From: Tolypeutes matacus
Taxonomy: Eukaryota; Chordata; Mammalia; Cingulata; Chlamyphoridae
Direction: 5' to 3'
Length of the DNA stretch: 64,000 nt
Assembly: GCA_026826555.1 (NCBI GenBank)
Contig: JAKSZT010053764.1
Location: 14,938,213-15,002,212, forward strand
Shown here: piece by piece, positions 48,534-62,159 of the stretch
Numbering within the stretch: the stretch's first letter is position 1
Layout of the letters: the number at the start of each line of letters is the position of its first letter
Notes under the pieces: generated by a model
What the model saw: the letters and a program-made list of their open reading frames with translations, nothing else
Told to the model about the DNA's origin: nothing
Databases searched by the model: none
Program-made: the position numbers and the translations under genes

Positions 48534-51500
48534 TAAGGCATGACAGGCACAATGCATGGAAGACTCTGTCAATGGCCTATCCTTGTCTCCTTCTTCCCTG
48601 CGCGCACAGCCCCTCTACCAAACAGCCGAAAATGCTAGGTACTTACTTTCCCAGCCTTCCTTACAGCTATGGTAGGCCATGGGATATAAAAGGAAGTTTT
48701 AGGTTGGCTTCTAAGAAAGATTTTCCTCAGAGACAGAGGTAGGTGAGCCAAGTTTTCTTGCTGTTCTCTTTCTTCTTGTCCTACCTTAGGATTCTTGTAT
48801 AAGGTAACAACCTTCTAGTAGATAAACCACCATTTGTCAGCTCAGTGATTGCTGCAGGGAACAGGGGTGGAGTGAGGGGAGTGCAGGAAATCTTGTGTGG
48901 GAAAGGACAAGACACTGTGGGGAGCCAGGGCATCTCATTGCTATAAATTCCAGGGGGATGCCCAGAGCCCAGATGATTATCCCAAAATCCTTCCTCTTCC
49001 TCCCTCAAGGGGCTGGGTCAGCCTGCCTCCCTCAAATACCACTCCTATTCTTCCCATTACTCTCCTATCTGGATTTTACTATCACACTCACAACTTCTCC
49101 CCTCTTCTCCAGACTCCATATCTAGAATACTGAGTAATATGCTCTGAGCAAAGCCCGGCATATTGTGGACTATGAACAACAATAACCCAACAAATTTAAG
49201 TTACTAATATATGAAATTAGGATCCCCAGCTCTGAGGATTCCAGCCTAATACCACTCCTGCAGACAATATATATACTAAACAACTGGTTTTATATTATAC
49301 TTCAAAAATCACAGATTTTCTGAATCCCACATTAGAGGACTTTCTCCACATCTCTTCATTCTTCTTCCAGCTGCAAAAATATTAACTCCCCAAATAGAGT
49401 ATATGAGGGCATGCCTTCATATACCTCCTTTTCTTTACATGGTATTGTCCTTACCACAATTTTCCCTTTGACTCTGTGAAAAAGGCACAGCAGAGGTGCT
49501 CATGAACACCGTTATATTCTACCAGCAGGGGCCAAGAAACAGACAAAGCAGAAAGTGGAGGTAAAAAGAAAAAAAAATAGAATAAAATCCTTATGCTCAA
49601 GAAGTTCATACTGTACCAGATGCTTAAAATCAGAATGCCAAGAAGTGTTAAATAAGTAATGTGCAAAATAATATACATTGTCTTTCCTTTACATGCCATA
49701 AGAATAGAAAAATGTCACTATATTAGCAGGTTGTAATCTAAAGTATATTAAAATAAAACCTAGAAAGATTCACTACTAAAGTAAATCTTGCTTGTTTTAA
49801 TAAAGAAAACCAAGATTAAAGATTTTTTGGAAGGAGGTTACCTGATTAAAGGAAAACCAAATTTAATTTTAGAGAAAGATTGAAATATAAAATAGAATGA
49901 AAAAATGTGTGAAAAGTAGAACGAACCCATATCACAGCTCTTGTAACAATTGAAATCCCTCCTAGATTAAAGGAAAATCAATTTCAAAATTCTATCACTT
50001 CACTTTAAACTTGTTCAGATGTTTAAAGATTCAAATGCCAGAATGCATTAAAATTAGAGAAGTAATGCTCCCAAAGTTTATAAGAGAGCATTCCCAAAAA
50101 TTGCAAAACCTGTGTTGCAATTTTTTAGGTTTCTGACAAATCATGTTACTCGATTACTTAAAATAAAATTAATGCAAAATAAGAGATCTTTTTGTTGTCA
50201 CCAACTATTACCTTTTCTTCTAAGAAGATATGATTTATTCCACCATACGTAAGTCCCTCACACTGTATTACACATTGTAAAATAAATACCCAGGTTCTGA
50301 TGCTGTAGGCTAGATATGACTGTCCACAAGACAATGATTCTTTTTTTACTCAAGGAAATCAGTACAGTAAATAACTTTTCTTCCCTTTGAGACAATCACC
50401 AAGGCTTGAGGCTGCTGCAACACAAAAACAAAATATCTTCACAAATGTCTCCAAACAGTCAAGCTGAAAATCTAAACCAAAGTTTCATTTAACAGCCTGT
50501 CAGTTTTTTGATGGGAAGCTAATGAATGCAGTGGCAAACAAATCCATCAAACCTAACATCAAAACAACTGTACTTCATCCTACCAATCGGAAAAATGAAA
50601 TACAACCTGCAGGCCAGCACTTTGATCCTCCCTGGCCAGGAAACAAACCTCTGAGCAGCTCCACAAAAGTAATTGTGGACTCCACTGCACCACAGAAAGA
50701 AAGAATGCTTCAGGAATTGAGAAAGGTTATCTCAACTATGCACAAATGTAAAACTATCTGTGACATATTTTTAAATCTCTACCATAAACATATATATTAA
50801 TATATATGCATATTAAATTACATTCTAGCTTACTCTGATATTCAAAGCTATAAGATGCCGAAATAATTGGATAGTATGTTCCATTAATATTATAGTTTGT
50901 AAATGCAATATGTAAAACCCTTCTGTTCTTTATGAAAGCCCCTTAAAGATAAAGAAACCATACATCCTTCCTTTGTACAAACATGTAACACAATGCCCCT
51001 TGCAGAGGAGGAACTCACTGACCACTCAGCTAACCTGAACTCTACCTAAGTGAGTAGGCAAATGTGCACATGGGGACTGGGAATTTTACCTCTGAGTAAT
51101 GGAATGGAGAAAATGGCATAATCACCATCTTTGTAAGGTGGTCCTGTTAAACACAAGGCCCTTTTGTTTGGGAGCATCTTGCAAGATTTGGCTAACCTAT
51201 ATTTTGCAAGTAAAGGCTAAAAAGAGTTGAATGAGAGGACAAGACATGGAACAGAGGAGGGAAAAGAGAAACAAGAAAAATGGTGAGGGGCAGGGACATT
51301 AGCAGGGATTTTTAGAAACAAGGATAGTCAAGTTAAAGTTGCTATCATGTATGAGAGATAAATGTCCTCTCACTTCCATGTCTGCCTCTATTTTTCCCAG
51401 ATCTTCTTCAAAATCTATATACACAGCCCCCAAAAAAAATTTCTATAGAGAAGGGGCAGTTTAGGTGAACACTAGAAAAAGGGTCATCTGGATTAAAGTG

Positions 51501-51959
51501 CTGGAAATGAGGAAATATATCCACAAGCAGTGACATATCCATAAAATAAAATAATTCAGTTGACACTAACAATGGCAAAAATTTGCTAAAATTTGGAAGA
51601 GGTATATTTGGGCTTTGCTAAAATAATGGAAGGGGAGCTCTAGTCAATCTTAGCCATACCTTAAGTCCAGGGAAGGTTTCTTCAACAAACACCAGACACC
51701 AGTAGGACAGTAATAGATTCTAATGGAATCCACATTTACTTTAAAGCCTGAATGATAAAGTTAAATGTCATAAGACAACAGGCTATCATGAAAAGAACAG
51801 TCATTGGAGTCAGGTCACCACCCAGGAGTTAATATGGGAGCATAAACCAAATATTATACAGCACCCCTACCAGGTTAGAGGAACACCCAGCCACCAAATC
51901 CATTAATATTTCTATAGCAAAATATAATATATTAGGAAAACCTTTAATTAACCTCATTT

Positions 51960-52147
51960 CAGTTCAGGTCAAATTGTATTAAGCAGCAGTACAGCTTTAT
52001 GGTTGGCATGGTTTTTTAAAATGAACTATAAGACTAGTTGTTCTGTATTTTGATGACTGATGATGCTGTATTTTGGCATGATGTATGTCTGTTTCTGTGG
52101 TGCTCTAGTGGTAAATAAATTATTTCAATTATAAAAAAAAAAAAAAT
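51960..52147 (+). pseudogene. Possible 5'-truncated retrocopy of an unidentified mRNA 3' UTR
   Basis: A non-repetitive stretch ends ggtaaataaattatttcaat followed by an A run at about 52133-52145. An AATAAA-like signal about 15 bases before poly(A) is what a retroposed 3' UTR looks like. I do not recognise the parent and could not find a convincing flanking duplication. Confidence 0.35.
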
Positions 52148-52429
52148 TTATTCTGAACTGAATTTGTACCAAAATGACAAAAAAAAAAAATGTTTTCAGA
52201 GCATTTTGGATTTCAAGATTGTGAATAAGAAATTGTATAGATCTGTATTAATATCAGTTTCAGGAACGATGTTTCTAAAGATAATGAGGTAACATATGTA
52301 ATCATCATGTAGTAGATAATCATTTTGTTCAAATTACCAAACTTTTCCAAACCTATCAATTGAGATATGGAACATAATTTTAAAAAGGAAAGTTAAAAGA
52401 ATATCTTAATATATCTGACAGGGATTTAA

Positions 52430-54385
52430 AATTCAGAATATATGAAGTACTCCTACATTTTAACAACAAAAAGGCAAACAATCCATTTAAAAAATGGGCA
52501 AAAGACTTGAATAGACATTTCTCTCCAAAGAATATAGACAAATGACTGATAAGCACATGAAAAGATGCTCCTTTCTCCCACCCACCCACCCCCTAAAAAG
52601 AAAATCTAATCAAATACATATTTAACCAGTAGGACATTTTATGAACATGACATTGATCAAGTTAAAGAAAATGTGAGTGAACCTGATAAAGTAAATTAAT
52701 GAAAAACTAACATCATATTTAATTTAACAGTGAAAGACTAAGGCAAAGACACCCATTCTCACCACCTCTAGGCAACATTGAACTGAAGGTTCTAGTCAGT
52801 GCAATAAGGCAAGAAAAATAAATAAGGAAACCACATTAGAAACAACAACATCAACAAATCTCCATTTGCAGATAACATGATCATATACAGAAAACAGTAA
52901 GCAATCTGTTTTTTTAAAGGTACTAGAATAAGTGAATTTAGCAACATCATAGGATATAAGACCAACATACGAAAATTAATTTTCCCTAAAACAAAAAACT
53001 AGAAAATGAAATTTTAAAAATATTATTACAAAGGCATCAAAAACATGAAATATCTAGGTACAATTTAACAAAATGTATGCATAACCTGCACAGGATGTTA
53101 CCGAGAGAAATCAAAGAAAATCTAATTAGATAAAGAGATATGCCATTTACACGGATTGGAAGAAAATACTGATAAGATGTCATTTCTCCCAAAATTGATC
53201 TACAGATACAACTTAATCACAACCCAAATCTCAGTAGAAATTGACAAGATGATTCTAAAATTTACATGGAAATGTGAAAGATCTAGAATAGCCAAAATAA
53301 TTCTTAACAGGAAGTAGTACACGTGGAGTACATATACTAAGGGTTTTAAGATGCACTACAGCTACAGGAATCAAGATAGAGTGGTATTGGTATAGGATAG
53401 AAAAATAAATCAATGGAACAAACCAGAGAGTTCAAAACTAGACCCACATATATACAGTCATTTATTCAACAAAGGAGTCAGAGTAAATTTTTAATGGGAA
53501 AAAGGACAGTCTTTCGAACAAATGGTGCTGGAACTGTATATGTTATAGAAAAAAATTAATCTCAATTTTTAGCTCATACCATACACAAAATTTAACTTAA
53601 AGTGGATTACAGACCTAAAATAAAGCTAACACTATAAAACTTCTAGAAAGTTAAAAAATACAAATAAAAAAGCTGAATTCATAAAAACCAAAAACATTTG
53701 TTCTTTTAAAGATACTGTTAAGAAAAGGAAAAAACGATCCACAGACCAAAAACAAACACTTTTCTGAATAAATGATATGAATCTGGATTATATAGAGAGA
53801 GCTCCTACAACTCATTAAGAAAAAAAAATAAAAATAAAAACCTATTTTAAAATGAGCAAAAAATTTAAAGACACTTCACAGAAGAAGATACACATTTGCC
53901 CAATAAGAATATCAAAGATGCCCAACATCATTAGTCAGTGCAATGAGCTTCTATAACAAACTCATGAGAATAGCTAAAATTAGAAATACTGATAATGCAA
54001 AGTGTGGGAAATGCACTTTGATAGTGGATAGGATGTAGAACAACTAGAATTATCATATATTACAAGACAGAATGTAAAATAGTACAACTACCTTGGAAAT
54101 CTGTTTTGCAGTTTCTTATAAAATTAAACATACACTGGCCATAAGACTCTGCAATTCCCCTTGTAAGTATTTATCTTAAAGAAATCAAAGCAAAGCCTAT
54201 GACCACCTAAAGACTTGCATGTGAATATTTATATCAGCTTTATTTATAATACCTCAAACTGAAAACATATGTCTATCAACAAGTAAATGGATAAACAAAC
54301 TGTGATATAGTCATACAATGGAATATTACTTACCAATAAAACACAGAACATCTAGCTGAACAAAAGAAAATCCAAGGGGAGGGCA

Positions 54386-54426
<41 letters not shown>

Positions 54427-54770
54427 CAGAAAGCAGATTAGTATTTACCTGGAGCTAGGGGTAGAAGGATTGACTGGTATGACACACAATTAATCTTTTC
54501 TACAGTAGTGATGACGGTCCAGATCTTGATGGTGGTAGGGGTTATATGGTTTTAGATAAAACTTATATGGGTTATGTGGGCTTTAATAATTATCAAAGTG
54601 ATGACTGCACAACTATGTAATTATACCAAGTACCACTGGTTGTACACTTTGGATGGATTGCATTCTTTATTAATATTTATCAATAAAACATTGTTTAAAA
54701 ACTTACAAAATGCACACTTAAAATGGGTACAGTTTATTGTATGTAAATTATACCTCAATAAAGATGATTT
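52430..54770 (+). mobile_element. Decayed L1: ORF2 C-terminal half to 3' end
   Basis: Recognisable ORF2 relics in order: ttcaatagac-type tgaatagacatttctctcca (52508), cacccattctcaccacctct (52750), catttgcagataacatgatc (52862), atctaggtacaatttaacaa (53052), aatggaacaaaccagagagt (53413), gtggattacagacctaaaat (53602) and caatggaatattacttacca (54317). A 3' UTR follows (tgtacactttggatggattg) with an A-rich end near 54700. Stops and indels occur throughout. A second poly(A)-adjacent end at about 54710-54770 suggests two overlapping insertions. The (TA)n tract at 54388-54422 lies inside. Confidence 0.88.
54388..54422. repeat. (TA)n microsatellite
   Basis: An uninterrupted TA run of about 35 bases within the L1 3' region. 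Confidence 0.97.
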
Positions 54771-55626
54771 TTTAAAATATTAAATGATGACCTAAGAGAC
54801 TAAAATTCAGAGAGTAAGAAATGGTTTACTAGCTCTATCAAATAGTCATCTGCAAACATTACTATCTGGTGGGAGTCCTTAGGGATTGTTTTCTAGAAAA
54901 CCATGGAGGTTACCTCCTACACATTCAAATGGGTAAGATGTACCTTAAAACCTATGGACCACCCAAAACAACTACACTAAAAATATAATGTCCATAAAAT
55001 TAACTAAGTTATCGTCTATTCTGTGTGATCCTAAAAACGTAAGGGAAGTATTTTCCAGTTACTTATAAGTTTAAGAAGAAACACTAAAGCAGGAATTTCT
55101 AAAACTACACAACTTATCCAAATAAAACATTAAATATTCTAGGTCCTTTAGGAAGAGTTATTATATCTTAGCACTTAGAATTATTAAAAATTATTATTTA
55201 GGCCAATTCCTATCTTATTTCTCAAAAATCAAGTGAAATACAAGTAAGCTTTCAAGAACAACACAAAGTCATCACAGTGCTCATAGAATCAGTCATGTCA
55301 AGCATGCAGGTTCTGACACCTCTACAGGACAAAGGAAAAAGTCCTTGAACCCTTGCCAATCTTAATTCTGCTACCACCCCTCTCCTCTCATCAAACAGGT
55401 TAGCCCTCATTCATGTGATGAATCTGTAGAAACAAACATGGTGCCTGACACATAGGAGGCAAGCATTAGCTGAACAATGGAGCTCTGTCCCTAGCTATAA
55501 GCCAATGGAGAGGCTGAAGAGGTCCCCAAGGACCAAAGCCTGCTGGTGCCTGTACAAGATCTCCAATATACCAGTGATCCAAGCATTATCTTTCAAAGCC
55601 TAGTATTTTTAAAATAAAAATTGGCC

Positions 55627-55715
55627 TTTTTTTTTTCCCAGGAGGTACCAGGGATTGAACTCAGGACCTCATACGTGCTAGGCAAGTGCTCATCCACTGA
55701 GCTACACCCACTCCG
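55627..55715 (-). mobile_element. tRNA-Ala-like SINE
   Basis: Minus-strand reading: gagtgggtgtagctcagtgg, atgagcacttgcctagcacg and gagttcaatccctggtacct. Same type as 22748-22837. Flanks ttggcctttt and atagcctttt are similar. Confidence 0.9.
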
Positions 55716-55949
55716 AAAAATAGCCTTTTGTAATGGCTCTTTTCTGACACCAAATTTAACATATTAGTTTGTAACATATGATATACGACCTTCCAGTTTG
55801 CATAAATCAATGCTCCACCACAAAAAAAAAGGGGGGGGGCCACTTTATCGGGTGCTTTTACATACTCAAACCAATCTCATGCCACAGGCAAAAAAGGCAT
55901 CATTACCCCCAGTGTTTCAGTTATGAAAAGGTGTGGGTGTGCAATTATT

Positions 55950-56049
55950 GTTTGGTTTTTTTTTAGGACGTACCGGGGGACAGGTACTGAACCTAGGACC
56001 TCCTATGTAGGAAGCCAGCACTCAACCACTGAGCCATGGTGGCTCCCCA
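55950..56049 (-). mobile_element. tRNA-Ala-derived SINE with 10-bp duplication
   Basis: The plus strand shows ttttttttaggacgtaccgg, tactgaacctaggacctcct and ccactgagccatggtggctc. It is flanked by the exact 10-mer tgcaattatt at 55940-55949 and 56050-56059. It holds a small internal insertion (ggacaggt region) compared with its relatives. Confidence 0.9.
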
Positions 56050-56303
56050 TGCAATTATTTTCAAAATGATTAATCACCTTCAAAAAATACTTATCACCTG
56101 TGAGTAATGACTGGTTTCTTTTTAATAGTTCCCAGTTAGAATAAATTGAAGAAAGCAAAGAATTAAGACTAACAAATTTGGGCACATTTAAAGCTGAAAG
56201 ACTTTTTTAAAGCCATTCATAATGAATCCACTACACATCAGTCCCCAGAAAAACACAAACTAATTGCAAAATTCATATATTTTCCTAGAATTCAAGCTAA
56301 GCC

Positions 56304-56326
56304 CACACACACACACACACACACAC
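56304..56326. repeat. (CA)n microsatellite
   Basis: An uninterrupted CA run. Confidence 0.97.
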
Positions 56327-56519
56327 GAGATACATTAAATTAATAAGTTTGTCTAAAGAAACAAAAGACAGATCAACAAAAAAATGCCTCAAAAAATTTA
56401 GAAAAGATACCAAATTCTGCAAGAAAATACACATAATAACGTATAATATAAGAAAATTTGTAAACTGAGACTAGCCAAGAAATCATTAATACTGAGGTAT
56501 AATTTAAAATAACATAAGG

Positions 56520-56738
56520 GGGAGCAGATATGGCTTGAGTGGTTGAGCACCTGCTTCCCACATGGAAGGTTCCAGGTTTGGTCCCCAGTACCTCCCAAAA
56601 TCAAAAAAACAAACAACAAGCAAACAAATGGGAAATATAAAAACCAACTCAGGGGAGCCGATGTGATTGAGTGCCGGCTTCCCACATATGAGGTCCCAGG
56701 TTCAATCCTGGGCCCTGGTACCTCAGGAAAAAAAAAAG
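56520..56738 (+). mobile_element. Dimeric DAS-type SINE
   Basis: The left unit gagcagatatggcttgagtg … gtccccagtacctcccaaaa is joined by an A-rich linker (acaaacaacaagcaaacaaa … aaaccaactcaggggagc) to a right unit gccgatgtgattgagtgccg … ggttcaatcctgggccctgg. It is flanked by acataagg at 56512-56519 and 56739-56746. Unit order and linker match 22142-22390. The right unit lost part of its A box. Confidence 0.9.
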
Positions 56739-56889
56739 ACATAAGGATGTTTTAGTGAAACATTCAAAATTCTGTTACAAATTTAGTTTCCTTTTTTAAC
56801 TCAGAATAACTAAAATGAAATCCATGACTCAGTGTAGATTCTTAATAATTAGCCTGTCAATTATTAATCAGTACTCTGTGGCAGGCACA

Positions 56890-57305
56890 ATGCTGCCTCC
56901 CCCACTCCTTTACCCTAATCTCTGCAACCTGTGAATATGTTATGTTACATACAAAAATGACTTTGCCATTTGCTAACTCTGATATGTAGGGGCCAGTGTG
57001 CAAGGACTAGAGAGCAGCCTTGAGAAGCAAAGATGACACACTGGCTGAGAGCCAAAATGGAAACAGACATCTCAGTCTGACAACTGTAAGGAACTGAATT
57101 AAGCAAACAACCTGAATGACTAATGAAATTATTCCTTCCCCAGAGCCTCCCATAAGGAACACAGTCCGGCAAACACCTCGATTTTTGCCTAGTACGATCC
57201 ATATCAGACGTTGGACGTACAGACTTTGGGATTATAAACAGATGCTGTTTTTAGACATTAAATTTGTGTTCATTTGTTTCAGCAGCAATAGGAAAACACT
57301 CTTAG
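56890..57305 (+). mobile_element. MaLR/MLT1-like solo LTR
   Basis: tgaatatgttatgttacata near the start, then agagcctcccataaggaaca, gcaaacacctcgatttttgc and ttaaatttgtgttcatttgt, and the end cagcagcaataggaaaacac. This matches the 3' half of a MaLR-type LTR as I know it. It is a non-coding LTR relic; no internal genes are nearby. Confidence 0.7.
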
Positions 57306-57484
57306 AACAGCACCACCTAACCAAAAGTAAGGGACAGGTAGAGACAACAACTAAGAGCATGTAAAATACACACAAGGGAAATTTTAATTAACTTCCAAAA
57401 TTGCATTATAGCCACTGAAAATTTTGTACCTAGTAAAATACTCAGAACCGAACAAAATACCATACCCCTTGACTAAATTCAGTG

Positions 57485-57692
57485 CTATAATTCAACACAG
57501 TATGAGCAGATATTTACATACCTAAGTTCTCCCCTCACAACAAATCTATGTGGTAGAGAAGGTTTTTGCCAACTTGCATATGAACAACATCAACAACAAG
57601 ATTCTCCTAATGTTATATGGCTAGCTAGCAGGTGGAAAAGTTGGGCGTCAGACCCCTGCTTACTCCACCACAACGTGCTAATTCTCAACAAG
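57485..57692 (+). mobile_element. MIR SINE
   Basis: ctcacaacaaatctatgtgg, ttatatggctagctagcagg and ttactccaccacaacgtgct are in MIR order. Confidence 0.75.
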
Positions 57693-59021
57693 TCAAGGCT
57701 TCTAGCACGCTCTGTCTGCTGCTATTTCAAAGAGGACGGCTACTGACCTCTCTTATACTCTACTTCCAGGGGACACAGATGTGTGGAAACACAACCCAGC
57801 ACTCTTGTTATTTTATTTAGCATTTAAAGCCCTGGGGAGAGAAGCTACTATGGCCATTACCATTCACTCATTCTGAAACCTGTAGTAAACAGGTGCCAAG
57901 TAATTGTCCTGGTGATTATGAGCAGCTGTGATAGCTGACTATGTCTATCAATGATTAAAGATGCAAACCATAAAATAACATGTCTTGTTATAACCTTGTC
58001 ACAACTGCACTGTTTCAATACAGATACAATTATTACATTTCTGCAAAAGCACTACATAAGCTGGCCTGTACACATGCACACAAGTATACACAGAATCTTC
58101 TACTTTTTATCAGTTTATTGTAACATGTAGGATGTACCATGGGAAGAAATGGTGCAGGTCTGTTCCTTTCTCAATTACCTCTCACAAAACAAACTACCCA
58201 GAACAGCAAGTTTTGTAACAGTAGGAGCTTTCTTTTATGTCAAAAATGTATTCAAATATTTCCTGGGCTGTCGAAGGGCTATACATGAGTTTATATTTTA
58301 ATATATAATGCAATTTTCTAAACACACATATCAATTAAATCTAGAGTGTCTTTCCTGAAGCTATTTCTATACCAGTTCACCAAACGGTTCTATATGCAAG
58401 TGGCCAATGGAAGGCTACATATGCTCAATGTCTACTAAATCTATGTCAGTTTTACATACTCTGCAAAACACAAAGCTTCATTTGGAAGCTGCCCCTTGCA
58501 AGTCTGCTTGGCCTAAAAAGCTACAGGAAAGGAACAAATATAGTAGAAACCACCATCACTTTGAAGATGTCCTCTATTTAATGCCACAGGGGAAAAGTAA
58601 TTAAATTCAATAGAAGCTACTGCTTATGAATGAAAATACACAGTATGTGAAATAATTTAAATATACTGGGAAGGGGATGCAAAAAAAATTTTTTACCAGC
58701 TTTAACATGAATATATATTTGTTAAAATATGTTTTACATTACCTTCAAGAAATTCATTTCTACACTTACAGGCAGTTTTAATAATTTCTTCCTACCATCA
58801 TCCCTCAACCTTTTGTTCTTCCAATTTTACCAAAGGTTGAAGAAGAAACAGTAGATAGTTGTTTCTAAGCTGCATATTGAACTCAAACAAGGAGAGACCT
58901 GGTCTACCTAATGTGGAAACACATGGAGCCCCTAGAAATTTCTGCACAAAACAATTATTGGCCTCAACAGAGAAAGTAAACATCAGTTGCATAAAATTAC
59001 TTCTCAAGGTAAAGAGTTTCA

Positions 59022-59414
<393 letters not shown>

Positions 59415-61934
59415 TCATACAAAGTATGAATACAATTAAAAGCATATCCTGTAAAAATTAAAGAAAAAAATGAAATAATACAAGAGTAAACTGATAAAAA
59501 ATAAGTTTCCCCAGATCTCTTTTACTTTACCCTTTAATAGGGTTTTTCAGGAAACGTTAAAGACTTTAATAAACAAGGTGTGACTTTCTGGCAATTTAGT
59601 TAAATAATTCCATCCATAATTAAAGATATACTTTTCTGAAAATCTCTTTGTACTAAGTTATTCAAATAAATCTGGTCATACTAGCTATCAATGCATGTAT
59701 TTTCATACTTTAATAACAGTTACTACTGGACATCTTATAACTATGCTACAAAAACTTTGATAATGCAAGCTGGACAAAAGCTATATTAAGAATTCTTGTT
59801 GATAAAAAGTAAAGTTAATGGTAGTCACCAAATTATTTTTTCATAATACTTAGAAAACATTCAATTTAAATATATTCCTTTAGCTGTAAAACTTCTATTT
59901 GAAGAATTATTCAAATATATATCCATTTATATTTGTGGCATACATTTTTAAATACATTTAAATACAATTAAAACAAATGGAGTAAATAAATCAGGAAACT
60001 AAAAGCATACAAGGATAATGAGTCTGTTCCTTTTTTTTTTTTTTTTTTTTAAGAATAACATGGATTTTATAATCACCAAAGCAACACAAAATATACCAGG
60101 AGCTATAGGAAAATAAAGATATATTTTTCAAGTGTTATTTCTTTTTTAAAAATTGCCTACCTGATGATAAATATATTAGTCACTCCTTCAAATGGACAAA
60201 TAAAATGTTTATTTTCCATTATCTGACCTTGAAACATTTCAAATCCAATACACAACAGAATGAAGCATCTCCAGCTGCTTTAAATTGATGCAAAGTGACA
60301 TAAACCACTATGATGGGATCTGGATACTGAAGCATAGTTTCTCTTTGATAAGTATTTCTAAAGTATTTAGTAAATGCTGTTGGTTCACATTGAAACATTA
60401 CCTAGCCCAGGAAAAGAAGATGTGATCTTTCTCTCTGGTGATCTCCCATAATATTAGATTTGTATATTTCTTATGGAGAAAGATAAATTTCTTACATCAT
60501 CATCATTTTTATTCTTTGCCTCTCTATCACATTCCATCCCTCTGCCTCCCCTCTCCCCAACCTGAAACAATGCCCCAGCCCTCCACTCAAATCATGGGGA
60601 AAAATAAATAAATATAAAGAAAGAGAGAAACAATATAAACGAGAATCATTCAGTCTAGGGGACTGTCAAAACTAGGACACCAACAGTTTTCCATTTTGTT
60701 TATGAACAAATGAAAAAAAATTGGAATAAAAATCTATTGTAAAGTTAAAAACCCAAAGAACTTTCCAAACTACACCTCACAATGTCAGGAAATTTCCCTT
60801 AAACATAATCTAAATTAAATCCAATGTAAGGCCCTGTATGAAGGTGATAAACTAGAATATATAACTTCCATGGTTGGTTTCAATGCTAAAATGTTGAGAA
60901 ATATGGGTATGTATATATATATACATAAACATACAGGAGGCATACTGTATAAAAAAAGGTGCACTGTGCAATCCAATGATCATTTAAGGGATGGTAACAT
61001 GGTGCATGTGGGGGCATTTTCTTTCCCAATGATTCTGATATCTACCTCATCAACCCCTTTACCAAAGGCACTCCAGCAGCTGTTCTACTGCAATGAGCAG
61101 CAACTCAGCTATCACCTGGTTAAGCAGAGAAGGGCTTATCCAGTTCCATCGCCATGGGCCCTACAAAAAAAGCCGTGATTTTCTCTTTTCCTGATCTCAA
61201 TGAATCTCATAAATTATAACTGTGCTTGGAAATTAGGCACTTCATCCTTGTAGTAAGTGGTAGAACAAAATTCGGCTGCTCATCTCTTTCTGGAACTCTA
61301 AAGAAGGTGAGAAGAGAGAAAAAAACGGGGTTGCTGCCATGGGGATATGGAAGCCATCTTTATTGCTCCATTGACTACCACCTACAATCCTTCTCACCCC
61401 TTCTAAAAAATACTGCTCTGTCCATGTTGAAAACTAACAACTGCTCCCATTAAATGGGACTCTAAATTTTATGCCTAGAAGCAGCTAAATCTCAGCCAAA
61501 ATATACAAGTAATTTACTGCCTATATGGTTATAAACTATAAGAAAGTACAGGGACAGAAAAGAACAGTCCATTTTATTCTAAGACTAAAATCATCACAAT
61601 TCCAAATCATGTCAGAAGCTGAAGAGTGTAAATAATCTAAAAGTACACATTGGCTGTTTGTGAAATATGATTTTTTCATATAGGTGTATGAATGTATGCA
61701 AATACATAGAAAGAAGGAAAGAATGTACTGCAATTGCAAAATGATTATCTAAAGGAAGAAGTATGAATTAGGGAAAAAGAGTGTGCAAAAGTAAAATTCC
61801 AACTTTTATTCTATACCTTCTCTTATTTTTTTAGTAAAGATGGATTCATAAGATATTTCATTTGGCTAATTAAAAAATTTTAAGTCCCCGCAGTTTTTAT
61901 AGCATTTAAATAATAACAACAACAAAAATTTAAG

Positions 61935-62122
61935 TTGAGCTATTACTATATAACATGTACTCTACTAAGCCTTTTATATAGACTCTTTTCATCTTCCCAA
62001 TAACCCTATTAGATATGTACTATTATCCTCATTTTCTAGACAAAGGAAAATTATATACCATGCTTAAATGATATAACTAGGAATGAACCAGAAGGTTTAA
62101 TTCCAAAGCCTGGGCTACCCTC
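61935..62122 (+). mobile_element. MIR SINE
   Basis: gagctattactatataacat, ccaataaccctattagatat, cctcattttctagacaaagg and attccaaagcctgggctacc are in MIR order. It lies between the two KDM4C exons, antisense to the gene. Confidence 0.85.
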
Positions 62123-62125
62123 TTT

Positions 62126-62159
62126 CTCCTCCTCCTCCTCCTCCTCATCATCATCATCA
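62126..62159. repeat. (TCC)n(ATC)n microsatellite
   Basis: Seven TCC units followed by about five ATC units, directly after the MIR. Confidence 0.95.

Noticed and set aside
48540..49130. Possible exon or gene with overlapping plus-strand open frames
   Set aside because: No conserved protein motif or splice consensus; the sequence has the look of an old dispersed repeat.
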